From: JAICXG01 sp963801255
GTDB lineage: Bacteria; Verrucomicrobiota; Verrucomicrobiia; Chthoniobacterales; UBA10450
Direction: 5' to 3'
Assembly: GCA_963801255.1 (NCBI GenBank)
Contig: CAWDEC010000012.1
Location: forward strand, 1-64,000
Length of the DNA stretch: 64,000 bases
This document shows, piece by piece, positions 41,739-50,646 of this stretch. How positions within the stretch are numbered: position 1 is the stretch's first letter; every line of letters begins with the position of its first letter. The notes beneath the pieces are model-generated. The model did not search any database, was not told where the DNA came from, and saw nothing but the letters and a program-made list of their open reading frames with translations. The translations under genes and the position numbers were made by a program.

Positions 41739-43223
41739 TTAGGACTTGATCAACTGCAAAATGTCCGGAGAAGGCAACCGCAGCAGCGTGACGTCCAGGA
41801 TGGTGCTACGATGCGGCTGGATGAGGTTCTTCACCTGCTTCCCGGAAAGCGGAATGCGCAATGGCAAATAAGAGACGAGCGGATTCTGCACCGGCGCAGC
41901 GGGTTCGATGGCCGTGATCTCGAGCGCGAAATCGGCGACGTTGCCTAACGAATCGAGCCAGTCTTTAGCCCGACGGTCAAAGCGCTGAGTGCGCAGGTAA
42001 AAGACGATGACATTATTTGACACCCCGCTAACCGTAGTGTGCTCGATCAGCGTTTGAATCGGCACCGTTCCCTTCGCTCCCTGCTCGGAAACGAAAAAAA
42101 TGTCCGTGTTCGCGATTGGAATGGGCAGACCATCCTGATCGAACAATCGAATGATGATTTGCGCATGCGGGTCGTACTGGTTGCGCGGATCGTCGAGAAA
42201 ATTAAATAGTCCCGGGCGCTGCATGGTGCGGGCGGTATCGAAGCTGAGTGCGGTCTCCCGATCGTAAGCAGCCGCCACGCGCTGATAAGCGGCAGGCGTT
42301 CGCTCCGGTGTTTCGAGCGCAAGCTTGAGCATGCGCTCGACCTGCTCGCGCGGAATCGACCCGTAGACGACACCCATTTTTTCACCCGAATGCGCGCAAC
42401 GATACGGAATGCCGCAGGGCACCATCGGCCGGTCCTTGGCTGCGAAAGAGGACGCGGTGACCGAATAATATTGGGTGAAATTTCCCTGCACGGCAGCGGC
42501 CTGAATCGCCTTTTGAATTTCCGGCCAGGGGAGTAAGGCAGCAGACTCGTTAGGCGCGATGACGAGATAATTGAAATTCAGATTTCCCGCCGCGACGCGA
42601 ACCACCCCGTCGGAACCGTCCTCGTGTGCGTAGCGAATGGGGAAAGTGAACCACTCCGGATCGGCCTGTGTTCCGATAACGATGAACTCCTGCACCTGGT
42701 AATCCTCCAGCATGCGCGATCCCGCGCGGGTGAAGAAGAGGTGAAGATCCAGCGTGGGCGACGAGCCAAGCTCGAGCGAGCCGAGCACTTTCACGCCGCG
42801 TTGTGCGCCGCGCTCGAAAACGAATCGGCCCCAGCGCGCGACTTGTCCCTGGCCGATGCTCGCCCAACCGCTCCCGAGGTTTGCCCCCGCGAGGTAAACC
42901 ACGTTTCTCACCGGCGACGGTTTCGGGCTGAAAAGGCGGATCCAAGTGCGAATGACCAGGGCGCCGGTGCTGTGGATGAGAACGTGAAACCCACCCTGAA
43001 GCAGTTGCGGATGTTGTTCGATCAGGGCGCGATGAAATCCGCGAGCGATGTCGGCGACGGAAACCGAGTCGTTGAGCGATATATAACGCGAGACGTCGAC
43101 TTCGACTACATCATAGCTCTCCCGTAGGCGGCGCGGCAGATCGCCATAGATGTTTTCGATCGAGACCGGCTCAGGCGTGGGACTTTCCGAGCTATAACCA
43201 TGAATGAGGACAATCGGTTTCAT
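41739..43223 (-). CDS. alpha/beta hydrolase (PGAP1/lipase-like)
   Basis: A 494-residue protein starting directly with the hydrolase strand KPIVLIHGYSSES. The nucleophile elbow reads VLIHSTGALVIRTW, a variant of G-x-S-x-G in which the first Gly is Ile-His. The order IHGY then HSTG fits lipase or PGAP1-like enzymes acting on lipid or polyester substrates. The C-terminal 200 residues (IIIRLFDQDGLPIPIANTDI) form a beta-rich domain of unknown role. No signal peptide. A CCTAACGA octamer lies three nucleotides after the gene and two lie inside it. Confidence 0.8.
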   Translation of the reverse strand: MKPIVLIHGYSSESPTPEPVSIENIYGDLPRRLRESYDVVEVDVSRYISLNDSVSVADIARGFHRALIEQHPQLLQGGFHVLIHSTGALVIRTWIRLFSPKPSPVRNVVYLAGANLGSGWASIGQGQVARWGRFVFERGAQRGVKVLGSLELGSSPTLDLHLFFTRAGSRMLEDYQVQEFIVIGTQADPEWFTFPIRYAHEDGSDGVVRVAAGNLNFNYLVIAPNESAALLPWPEIQKAIQAAAVQGNFTQYYSVTASSFAAKDRPMVPCGIPYRCAHSGEKMGVVYGSIPREQVERMLKLALETPERTPAAYQRVAAAYDRETALSFDTARTMQRPGLFNFLDDPRNQYDPHAQIIIRLFDQDGLPIPIANTDIFFVSEQGAKGTVPIQTLIEHTTVSGVSNNVIVFYLRTQRFDRRAKDWLDSLGNVADFALEITAIEPAAPVQNPLVSYLPLRIPLSGKQVKNLIQPHRSTILDVTLLRLPSPDILQLIKS

Positions 43224-43403
43224 GCCAATGACAAATCAGGCTATGGTCGATGTGATGTTCGGGACAAGGACAAAGAACGTTGATCCAAATGGCTGTCGCA
43301 ACTTGATCGTTTAAGTCACCACCGTTGCTATCGCGGACTTTCCTGGGTTGAGAAGCTTTATCTAGAGAGGCGACCAACGGCCGCTAACGCGGTGAGCTTT
43401 AAG

Positions 43404-43967
43404 TTAGTCCAATCGGGCAAAGAGCACGACGATGTAGCAGATGAAACCCGCCATTCCCAGAACGACCAGCGCCTTGTGGTAGGCTTCGCTTCGTGTCAGA
43501 GCACCGATAATCAGAGTAGCTGCAAAGACAGCTTGAAATGCCAGATTGCGCGGATCCGGCAGTCTGTTATCGAGAACAAAGTCCTTGCCTATACTTACGG
43601 CGACTGCTCCGAACGCGAGCAAAAAGAACCAGGTCCGATGGGAATAGAAACTGGCTTTCAAGTCGATATCCTTTTCGGCCGTGATATCCGGGAACACCAA
43701 ACCCGCAATCATATAGATAAAGACGGTGTTGAGCAGGACAACGGCAAACTGGAGGAAAGTCCAGTTATGCCTGTTTCGCATTCCGAACATTGACCACCAA
43801 TGCTGCACGCAGATAAGCAGCAAGAGAATCGCCCAGGCGATCACGGGCCAATACACTCTTACTTTCGCCCGGGATAAGACTAACCCGCGAAAACCCTGCA
43901 GAATTTGCGTGACCGCCAGCCCGAGAATGACGGAAAGCAAGACTGAAAGGTAGCTGAATTCATCCAT
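43404..43967 (-). CDS. multi-pass membrane protein of unknown function
   Basis: A 187-residue integral membrane protein with about six hydrophobic helices (LSVLLSVILGLAVTQILQGF; YWPVIAWAILLLLICVQHWW; FAVVLLNTVFIYMIAGLVF; TWFFLLAFGAVAVSIG; FAATLIIGALT; LGMAGFICYIVVLFA). I recognise the general type as a common conserved hypothetical protein but no function. It lacks the octamer found in the genes before it and marks the edge of the housekeeping block. Confidence 0.75.
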   Translation of the reverse strand: MDEFSYLSVLLSVILGLAVTQILQGFRGLVLSRAKVRVYWPVIAWAILLLLICVQHWWSMFGMRNRHNWTFLQFAVVLLNTVFIYMIAGLVFPDITAEKDIDLKASFYSHRTWFFLLAFGAVAVSIGKDFVLDNRLPDPRNLAFQAVFAATLIIGALTRSEAYHKALVVLGMAGFICYIVVLFARLD

Positions 43968-44622
43968 TACCCAGGGAAGCTTCTACTCCCTGAGCGCAAC
44001 TGTAAACCCCGCGGCCGAGTGGCAAGCATCTCGCTGCAGCCACGTCCATTTTGTGCCGTCGATCGCTCGCGAATGAATGGCCAGTTTCGAGGGCGCGGCC
44101 GAGGCCAGCGATCTCCATTACGTCGGATGATCGAAAAATTGTTGAAAAAATTGCTTGCCATCTCTACTGCTCCAGTGGAGTATCAATCCATACTAAATCA
44201 GTAGACATTAAACTTTTAATATGAAATCGCTTTTGAGTGAAACCATCTCGATCATTGTAGTGAGTTTGTTTTGGGCGCTGGTGTTGCCCGCGGCAGCTGT
44301 TATTCACTCGTTCCTTGCCGCCTGGGAAAAAACCCGTGGCCTCATCTCGCGCGGTCCGAGTCCAGCGACCGCGCTCTTTGCGTCGCATCTCACACCCGCC
44401 TCTCGTTGAATCCCTCGCATGAGGAAGCCGAGAGAGTCGCGAAACCTAAGTTCAGCCAGGTTTTCAATCCTGTCGGTCCGGCGTCGGCGGACTGTTATTT
44501 CTGACCGGAGGAAATGGCCTCCCCCATCCGTAGTGCCAGAGAGTTCCTGAAAGGGGCCCGCCCGGATATTGGCGTTGTAAGTGGCTCCATTGGCCCGGCT
44601 CAAATCTTCCGATATCAGCTCG
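43968..44622. other. poorly coding region, 655 nt
   Basis: Between the membrane protein gene and the 44623 gene. Apart from one doubtful short ORF (44221-44409) nothing was recognised: no RNA gene, terminator with T-run, or family-like protein on either strand. Confidence 0.4.
44221..44409 (+). CDS. possible 62-residue membrane peptide
   Basis: An ATG after an AT-rich stretch opens a 62-codon frame whose first 30 residues are hydrophobic (ETISIIVVSLFWALVLPAAA), followed by a Ser/Ala-rich tail. No ribosome site, no recognised family. It may be a small membrane protein or chance. Confidence 0.3.
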   Translation: MKSLLSETISIIVVSLFWALVLPAAAVIHSFLAAWEKTRGLISRGPSPATALFASHLTPASR

Positions 44623-44901
44623 ATGAATCCTCGGCGCGATTATCGCACTTATACTGACTGGGCCCTCAATGCTTTCATTAGCAGGTTTCCCTCACATCCC
44701 GATCATTCGCTCGCGGTATCCGAGGCTGAACGTCGGCTGAAAGATCGCGAGCAAAACCGCGAAGCAAGAGACAATCGGCCTGACGATGGAATGCTTCTCC
44801 CAGGTAGTGCAACTCCAAGCTGGGCAAAAATTGCGTTGGGAGCTGCCGGCATTGTATTCGGGCTGGCAGTCCTCTACCTGGTGTTTCAGTTTTTTTCGTA
44901 G
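44623..44901 (+). CDS. small tail-anchored membrane protein, unknown
   Basis: A 92-residue protein from ATG 44623: MNPRRDYRTYTDWALNAFIS, a charged middle (EAERRLKDREQNREARDNRP), and one C-terminal membrane helix (IALGAAGIVFGLAVLYLVFQ). The layout is that of a tail-anchored inner-membrane protein. No family recognised; no clear ribosome site. Length, charge pattern and helix make it more likely real than chance. Confidence 0.5.
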   Translation: MNPRRDYRTYTDWALNAFISRFPSHPDHSLAVSEAERRLKDREQNREARDNRPDDGMLLPGSATPSWAKIALGAAGIVFGLAVLYLVFQFFS

Positions 44902-45082
44902 AGCCAAGCGCGACAAGGCTTCCATCGCGCAGCGGGCGCAGAGAAAAATGCACCGCATAGTCCCGCTCCAATCGAGATCCTCGTCCGGGTGGCAGTAAGC
45001 CGGACCGCGCCATCGCCGCTTTACAGAAAGTACTCTCCATACCGTATGCATGCGCGTTCCCAAACCGAAGTTTGGACTGGCA

Positions 45083-48000
45083 CTAACTGCCAGCGGCGCG
45101 GAGCAAAATGACGCTCAGGTTATCGGCATAACCATCATTGCAGGATCCAGCGCCGGGCTTGCGCGTTAGAACGAGCTCAACATGAATTCTTCTTGTCTGC
45201 GCTGGAACTGACACGCTACTGTTGCGGAGTTTCAACCCCGTTCTCTCAGCCCGCTCTAATGCTGTCACTGGTCCGAGGATGACAGTCTTCAGACTCCTCG
45301 CCACGTTATTCCTGAACTCTACTGTAAGTCTTGCCTGGTCGTCCTGGTCAAAATAACCTCCTAGCCAGGCCGAGATATCACAGATGACCTTGCTTGCATC
45401 GATGTCACTCGCATTGCTGGAAACCTCGATCTCCTGAATGGCAGTGCTGATAGCATCGCGTCCCCCGCTGAAGAATCGCTTCATTCCGTTCGGGGGCGCC
45501 TCACTAACCGTCGGATAACCCTCCGGCGCGCCATATGGCACAACGGTAAACCCACCGCTTGTCCTCCAGCCCGGAACAGGAACTGATGCGGCCATAACAG
45601 ACGCTGGTCCATCTTCAGCACCGCCATTCACGAGGAGGTTAACGCCGTAAGCCGGAGATTGGAGTCTTCGAAAAGCAGCGCCTGCCTCGAGCGCCGAAGC
45701 GAGAACAGCGACTGTCTGGCTATCGCTCTTTCTGTGCGGTGGGGGGACAAGCTTGGTTAGCAAACGCTCAAACCGCGCATCGCCATGTAAAGGATCGAGC
45801 ATCGGCAGAACCTTGAGGTTATTAGTAACACTGCTATCGTTCTCGGTCGCGCCGCGCTCCAGCCATTGCATCGCCTGGTCCTTTTCGCCGAGAGCTACAT
45901 AAATTATGGCATGACCTAGCGGGCAGGCGCGCATCCCCTGATTCTCCAGGTCTTCCAGTTGTCCTAGCGCTTGTAATGCTTGCGCGCGGTCGCCTATTCT
46001 TGCATAGGCATAAGCGAGCGAAGCGAGCGAGTGATAGCGATTCCCGATGCCATAAGCTCGCTTGAATGTCTCAATGCCTTCGTTCGTCTGGCCGTTTAGG
46101 AGAAGAGCCATGCCAAGGCAATCGAGCGCAGCGGACGAGTGTGGCTCCAGCTCCAGGGCCTTTTGTGATTGCGCAATCGCTTCAAGATAGTGCCGGGCAA
46201 GCAGGTAACAGGTCGCGCAATTAGCCTGGGTGATCCCATTAAGCGGGTCCAGATCCGCCGCGCACTTTATCTCGGGCAGGGCGTGCTCAAAGTCTCCCTG
46301 CGGAGTGTAAACCACATAGCCCAGATAGTAATGAGCAGTGGCGGAGCTTGGCGATAGCTCGATCGCGCGTTCCAGCTCCTGTTCGGCACGGGAAAAGTCG
46401 CGATCTTGATATCGCGCCGCCAGGGCGAGCGCGATGTGCGCCTCGGGCAGCGTGGGATCGCAGGCGACCGCTTTCTCCGCCGCTGTTTTTGCCAGAGCGT
46501 AGTAATGCTGGCTAGCTGTCTCGGTTCCCCAGTCCGGCAGCATGACATAAGCTTCTGCCAGGCCGGCATAGCCCAATGCGAAGTTTGGCTCCTTGCCGAT
46601 CGCCTGTTGAAAGTAGCCGATGGCTTTCTTCAGATCCTGCTCGTCACGCCCGGCGGAAAGATAGCGAGCTTGAAGATAAAGTTCATGTGCTTCCGCGGTC
46701 CGCGCCGCTGGCGCAGCCAGTGCGCTGCGGTTGTTTTGGCTAAGCGTGATGTGAAGGGTGTCAGCGACTTTCGATACGATGTCGCTTTCGATAGCAAAGA
46801 TATCGTCGCGCGATCGCAGATACTTCTTTGCCCATAGCCGGGAATGGGTGGACAAATTATTAAGCTGGACCTCCAGCTGCACCTGTTCGCCACTCCTTTG
46901 CAGAGACCCCTCGAGCAGATACACTACCCCAAGCTGCTGTCCGATAACGTCCAGATTCCGGTTGCTCGCTCGGTAACGGTCTGTCGAACTGTTCGAGATA
47001 ACCTTCAACTCCGCGATCCGCGAAAGCTGGTTGACCAACTCGTCGCCGATTCCTTCGGCAAAGTAACGCTCTGCTTCTTTCCCGTTCCGGCTTTCGAATG
47101 GGAGTACCGCGATCGACCTGAGTTCCCGCATCGCGGGCGCTTCATCTGTCTTGTGGTGAGTGAGGAGGAAATTCGCCGCCGCCAGGATGAGAGCAGTTCC
47201 CGCAAGCGCAGCAGCCCAACGCCACTTACTGAAAGCTTGCGCTTCTAACTCCACGTTGCGGCGAAGCTGCTTCAGGCTTTCCAACAACTGGCTCATGTTC
47301 AGGTAGCGCTGGGCTCGATCTTTCTCCAGCGCCTTAAGAACCAGGCGCGGAAATTCAGCTGTCAGCCCTGCCGAGTTGGCAGGCAATGCGGGGGGCGGGG
47401 TTTGCTCGATTGCCCGGCTTATCTTTTCGGCCGTGTTACCGCTAAACGGTGCCATCCCGGCCGCCATCTCATAGAGAACAACGCCCAGGCTCCAGATGTC
47501 GCTGCGTTCATCCACAGGTTCGCCGCGAACCTGCTCGGGTGACATATAGCGCAAGGTACCGATGGTTTCTCCAACAATGGTCTGCGCGTCTGCGATCCTC
47601 TGGTCGTTAGGCCACACTTCGGCAACCCCCGATTGGATGAGCTTGGCAATGCCGAAATCGAGCACCTTCACATAGCCGTCCTCGCGCAACATGATGTTTT
47701 CGGGCTTGATATCGCGGTGGACGACACCGGCTTTATGTGCTGCCGCCAGCGCGCTGGCTACCTGCGCACCGGTCTCGATAACTTCGTCCAATGGCATTCG
47801 TCCGCGCCCCAACCGTTGACGCAAGGTCTCCCCTTCGATTAGCTCACTCGCGATATAATAGGTGGAGTCTTCCTCGCCGATCTCGTATATGGTGACAATA
47901 TTCGGATGATTAAGCGCAATGACTGCACGCGCTTCTTGCTGGAAACGCCCTACCCGCGCCGGATCGGCGGTAAAATGCGCGGGTAGGAGTTTGAGAACGG

Positions 48001-48358
48001 CTCTGCGTCCTCCCTTCGTATCGAGCGCGAGATAAGCCTCACCCATTCCGCCACGCCCAATCAGCTCGATCACCTTATAGTGACCAATCGTGCGCCCGAT
48101 CGGGGAATTGATCGCGGCCCTCTTCAAGGCCCCGGTGGCTAGAACAGTCGGTGGTGTTTCAATGAAATCAGTGGCTCGTTGATAAGATCTTAGCAATGAC
48201 TCCACTCGTCCACGTAGCAGATCATCGCCGCCGCAGGCCGTATCAAGGTAGCTGCTTACTTTGTCGGGCTCGCACTCGCACGCGGCGTGAAAGATGGTTT
48301 CGAGCCTGTCTAACCCCGCCGCCTCATCGGCGGCTTGGCCTTTGTTAGTTATTGTCAT
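45083..48358 (-). CDS. membrane Ser/Thr protein kinase with TolB-like, TPR and C-terminal beta domain
   Basis: A 1091-residue Hanks-type kinase. An N-terminal helical region typical of ECF-linked kinases (about 15-68), kinase domain about 94-365 with GRGGMGEAYLALD, VHRDIKPENIMLREDG, DFGIAKL and YMSPEQVRGEPVDERSDIWS, a membrane helix at about 385-402 (WAAALAGTALILAAANFLL), a CadC/TolB-like region (SIAVLPFESRNGKEAERYFA, LLEGSLQRSGEQVQLEVQL), about nine TPRs (560-860) and a C-terminal jelly-roll-like domain (LLVNGGAEDGPASVMAASVP, DISAWLGGYFDQDDQARLTV) resembling DUF642-type carbohydrate-binding modules. The TolB/TPR/beta part would lie outside the cytoplasm as a sensor. It follows the ECF sigma gene on the same strand. 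Confidence 0.9.
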   Translation of the reverse strand: MTITNKGQAADEAAGLDRLETIFHAACECEPDKVSSYLDTACGGDDLLRGRVESLLRSYQRATDFIETPPTVLATGALKRAAINSPIGRTIGHYKVIELIGRGGMGEAYLALDTKGGRRAVLKLLPAHFTADPARVGRFQQEARAVIALNHPNIVTIYEIGEEDSTYYIASELIEGETLRQRLGRGRMPLDEVIETGAQVASALAAAHKAGVVHRDIKPENIMLREDGYVKVLDFGIAKLIQSGVAEVWPNDQRIADAQTIVGETIGTLRYMSPEQVRGEPVDERSDIWSLGVVLYEMAAGMAPFSGNTAEKISRAIEQTPPPALPANSAGLTAEFPRLVLKALEKDRAQRYLNMSQLLESLKQLRRNVELEAQAFSKWRWAAALAGTALILAAANFLLTHHKTDEAPAMRELRSIAVLPFESRNGKEAERYFAEGIGDELVNQLSRIAELKVISNSSTDRYRASNRNLDVIGQQLGVVYLLEGSLQRSGEQVQLEVQLNNLSTHSRLWAKKYLRSRDDIFAIESDIVSKVADTLHITLSQNNRSALAAPAARTAEAHELYLQARYLSAGRDEQDLKKAIGYFQQAIGKEPNFALGYAGLAEAYVMLPDWGTETASQHYYALAKTAAEKAVACDPTLPEAHIALALAARYQDRDFSRAEQELERAIELSPSSATAHYYLGYVVYTPQGDFEHALPEIKCAADLDPLNGITQANCATCYLLARHYLEAIAQSQKALELEPHSSAALDCLGMALLLNGQTNEGIETFKRAYGIGNRYHSLASLAYAYARIGDRAQALQALGQLEDLENQGMRACPLGHAIIYVALGEKDQAMQWLERGATENDSSVTNNLKVLPMLDPLHGDARFERLLTKLVPPPHRKSDSQTVAVLASALEAGAAFRRLQSPAYGVNLLVNGGAEDGPASVMAASVPVPGWRTSGGFTVVPYGAPEGYPTVSEAPPNGMKRFFSGGRDAISTAIQEIEVSSNASDIDASKVICDISAWLGGYFDQDDQARLTVEFRNNVARSLKTVILGPVTALERAERTGLKLRNSSVSVPAQTRRIHVELVLTRKPGAGSCNDGYADNLSVILLRAAGS

Positions 48359-48476
48359 CCCGAGTGAAACCGAGGGATCCGGGAATGTTATCTTTAAGGT
48401 GTCAGGGCCGGATTCTTCTCCTCCGACGCTCTCCGCCCAGGATGAAACCTATTTTCATTAGGGCCATCAATGTTAT

Positions 48477-49094
48477 TCATGCTGCATAAAGCTCGTTGTG
48501 CAGCCAGGCTTTGGCAAAACTCCAGTCGCGCCGCACGGTCTTAGGCGAAATGCTTAACACTTCGGCAATCTCGTCCTGGTTTAATCCTCCAAAGTATTTT
48601 AGCTCTACGACCTGGGCTTTCCGTGAGTCAAGCTGCCCCAGTCTCTCCAAGGCTTCATTAAGCTCGATCAGTTCTTGTGATTGCGATTCGCATGCCACTG
48701 CAACCTCATCCAGTTGGAGTTTCTGCGCGCCACCGCCACGTTTCAGCGCATTGTAACTCAGCGCATAATCGACCAGGATTTGCCGCATCGCTCGCGCCGC
48801 GACCGCCAAGAAATGGGCCCGATTATTGTAGCGCGGCTGCGCCTGGTCAGCGAGACGCAGGTAGGCTTCGTTGACCAGCGCCGTCGTCTGCAGGGTGTGG
48901 CCCGCGCGCGCTCCGCCCATGTAACGATGCGCGAGTCGTCGCAACTCGTCGTAAACGAGCGGAGTCAGTTTTTCGAGCGCTTCCTTGTCGCCACTGCTCC
49001 AGCTCGCCAGCAGGTCCGTCACTTGAGGCAATGACGTATTTTGCTCTGACGCGAGGCTGCCATTTGCATTGGTAGCGTCCGATTGCGCGCTCAT
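48477..49094 (-). CDS. ECF-type sigma factor
   Basis: A 205-residue sigma factor of the ECF group that often accompanies kinases in Planctomycetes/Verrucomicrobia: region 2 with LVYDELRRLAHRYMGGARAG, TLQTTALVNEAYLRLADQA, and ARAMRQILVDYALSYNALKR; region 4 with LDSRKAQVVELKYFGGLNQD, then EIAEVLSISPKTVRRDWSFA. ATG 49094 (MSAQSDATNANG) chosen; no strong ribosome site. It is cotranscribed with the downstream kinase (118-nt gap) and diverges from the beta-helix gene, so it may direct the secreted-protein genes at 49.3-55.8 kb. Confidence 0.92.
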   Translation of the reverse strand: MSAQSDATNANGSLASEQNTSLPQVTDLLASWSSGDKEALEKLTPLVYDELRRLAHRYMGGARAGHTLQTTALVNEAYLRLADQAQPRYNNRAHFLAVAARAMRQILVDYALSYNALKRGGGAQKLQLDEVAVACESQSQELIELNEALERLGQLDSRKAQVVELKYFGGLNQDEIAEVLSISPKTVRRDWSFAKAWLHNELYAA

Positions 49095-49295
49095 GCGAAA
49101 CGAATCCTGAGCAGCGTTGGCTTGCAAAGACAAGAAAATTCTCCCCGGGACGCCTAACCTCCGCAAAAGATATTTGCAATCCGATGGCCGCTTTTCCGAC
49201 CCGATCTCGTTTTACATCATTGAAAAGCGAGATCACACCGTTTCAGCGCTGATCCTGAGAGCCGGAAAACCAAACAACTAAGAAAAACTCCACCA

Positions 49296-50442
49296 TTGAA
49301 AAAGACATCTATCAGTACGCTTATCATTGGCCTCACCTTGCTACTAACCTGCGCCACGCAGGCTGCATGTATTGAAGTTAATAGCATCAACACGCCGGGC
49401 GACGCCACGGCGTCGTTTGTGATTGTTAAGCCGGGTTCATATTGTCTGCCGGATAACGTAGCAGGTGTTAGCGGCAAAAACGGGATCCGGATCGATACCG
49501 ACGATGTCACCCTGGATCTCGCGGGTTATGCCATGATCGGCGTCAGTGGCTCACTCAATGGTATTCTAATTAATAATCATCTCCGAATCGCGGTTCGTAA
49601 CGGCTCGATTAGCGGCTGGGGCGGTAATGGACTGGACGGCACGTCCGCGGGTGCGTCTCGGCTCGATGATCTGCGAGCTGAGAACAATGCGGGGATCGGT
49701 TTGATCATCAATAGTGGCAGTCAGGTCACCAATTGTATCGCAGGTCAAAACGGAGGAGTGGGCATCTCGACGAGCAATGACGTCCTAGTCACCGGCTGCA
49801 TGAGCGGCTCAAATGGCGGTCACGGATTCCAGCTTGGCACCGCCTGCACGATCAAGTCATCTTTTGCCAGCGGCAACGGCGGAGCCGGCATCGCGCCCAG
49901 TGGGATAAACAGTCTCACTGTGATCGATTGTAATACTCACCTTAACAATGGCGTGGGCATCGCCGGGCCAAACCGAGCATTCATTACCAGCTCCACAGCC
50001 GCGGAGAATAAAGCCGGTGGGATTTCCGCCGCCGCCTCCAGTACCGATTAGTAACTGCAACGCAAGCGGCAATACGGGTCCTGGAATCTTTGCCTCCATG
50101 GGCAGCGCTGTTACTGGTTGCACTGTTTCGGCCAACACGACCGATGGCATCCAGGTCGACAACCTTAGCCGCGTGGAAGGAAACATCTGCCAGGGCAATG
50201 GCACGGGAGGCGACGGGGCCGGAATCCACGTCACCGGAAGGAAAAATCGGGTCGATGGTAACATGGCTACAAGTAACCACCGCGGAATAGACGTAGACGC
50301 GGGCGGCAACCTGATTGTGCGCAACGATTCCAGTAATAACACCACTAACTACGACATCGCACCCGGCAATACCAATGCCAGTGTCGAATCACCAGGGGCA
50401 AACTTTATTCTTACCCGACCGTGGGCCAATTTCATCCACTAG
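49296..50442 (+). pseudogene. frameshifted secreted right-handed beta-helix protein
   Basis: A gene split by one shift near 50030-50050. The first frame (TTG start) encodes signal peptide KKTSISTLIIGLTLLLTCAT and beta-helix repeats (SLNGILINNHLRIAVRNGSI, GLIINSGSQVTNCIAGQNGG), ending ISAAASSTD-stop. The plus-one frame continues seamlessly with PISNCNASGNTGPGIFASMG, NLSRVEGNICQGNGTGGDGA, and the family end NFDIA-like YDIAPGNTNASVESPGANFI, then TRPWANFIH. The shift lies in a GCC-GCC-GCC-TCC run, so slippage, a sequencing error or real inactivation are all possible. Intact members are secreted parallel beta-helix proteins of unknown substrate. Confidence 0.85.
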
Positions 50443-50646
50443 TCCTTCTTAAGTGGTCGTCTTAACAAAGATTTGGAATCGGCGGAGACCCTTTTTACCA
50501 GGAGAGCATTTCCAGCGCCTTCGGACCAGCAGCCCGAAGTAACCAAGTTCGCCACAGGGCGAGCCCGCGGTGGCGGACGTGCGCCGCAATTAGTCCTTAA
50601 CAATCAGTAACCTAACAAATCCATCTAAACAAAAGGAAGCAAACAA

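Larger units (their letters stand above)
24423..42554. repeat. dispersed octamer CCTAACGA, 30 copies
   Basis: Plus-strand CCTAACGA begins at 24423, 25269, 27569, 28770, 32693, 32902, 33464, 33580, 33653, 38250, 38882, 40148, 40458, 41729 and 41944. The complement TCGTTAGG begins at 24883, 27708, 29007, 30783, 31071, 34183, 34887, 35024, 35351, 37004, 37574, 38598, 39462, 39501 and 42547. Two more TCGTTAGG copies lie outside (47604, 55505). Flanks favour G or C before and A or G after. Strand use is even (15/15). Function unknown; an uptake-sequence-like role is proposed in the findings. Confidence 0.95.
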
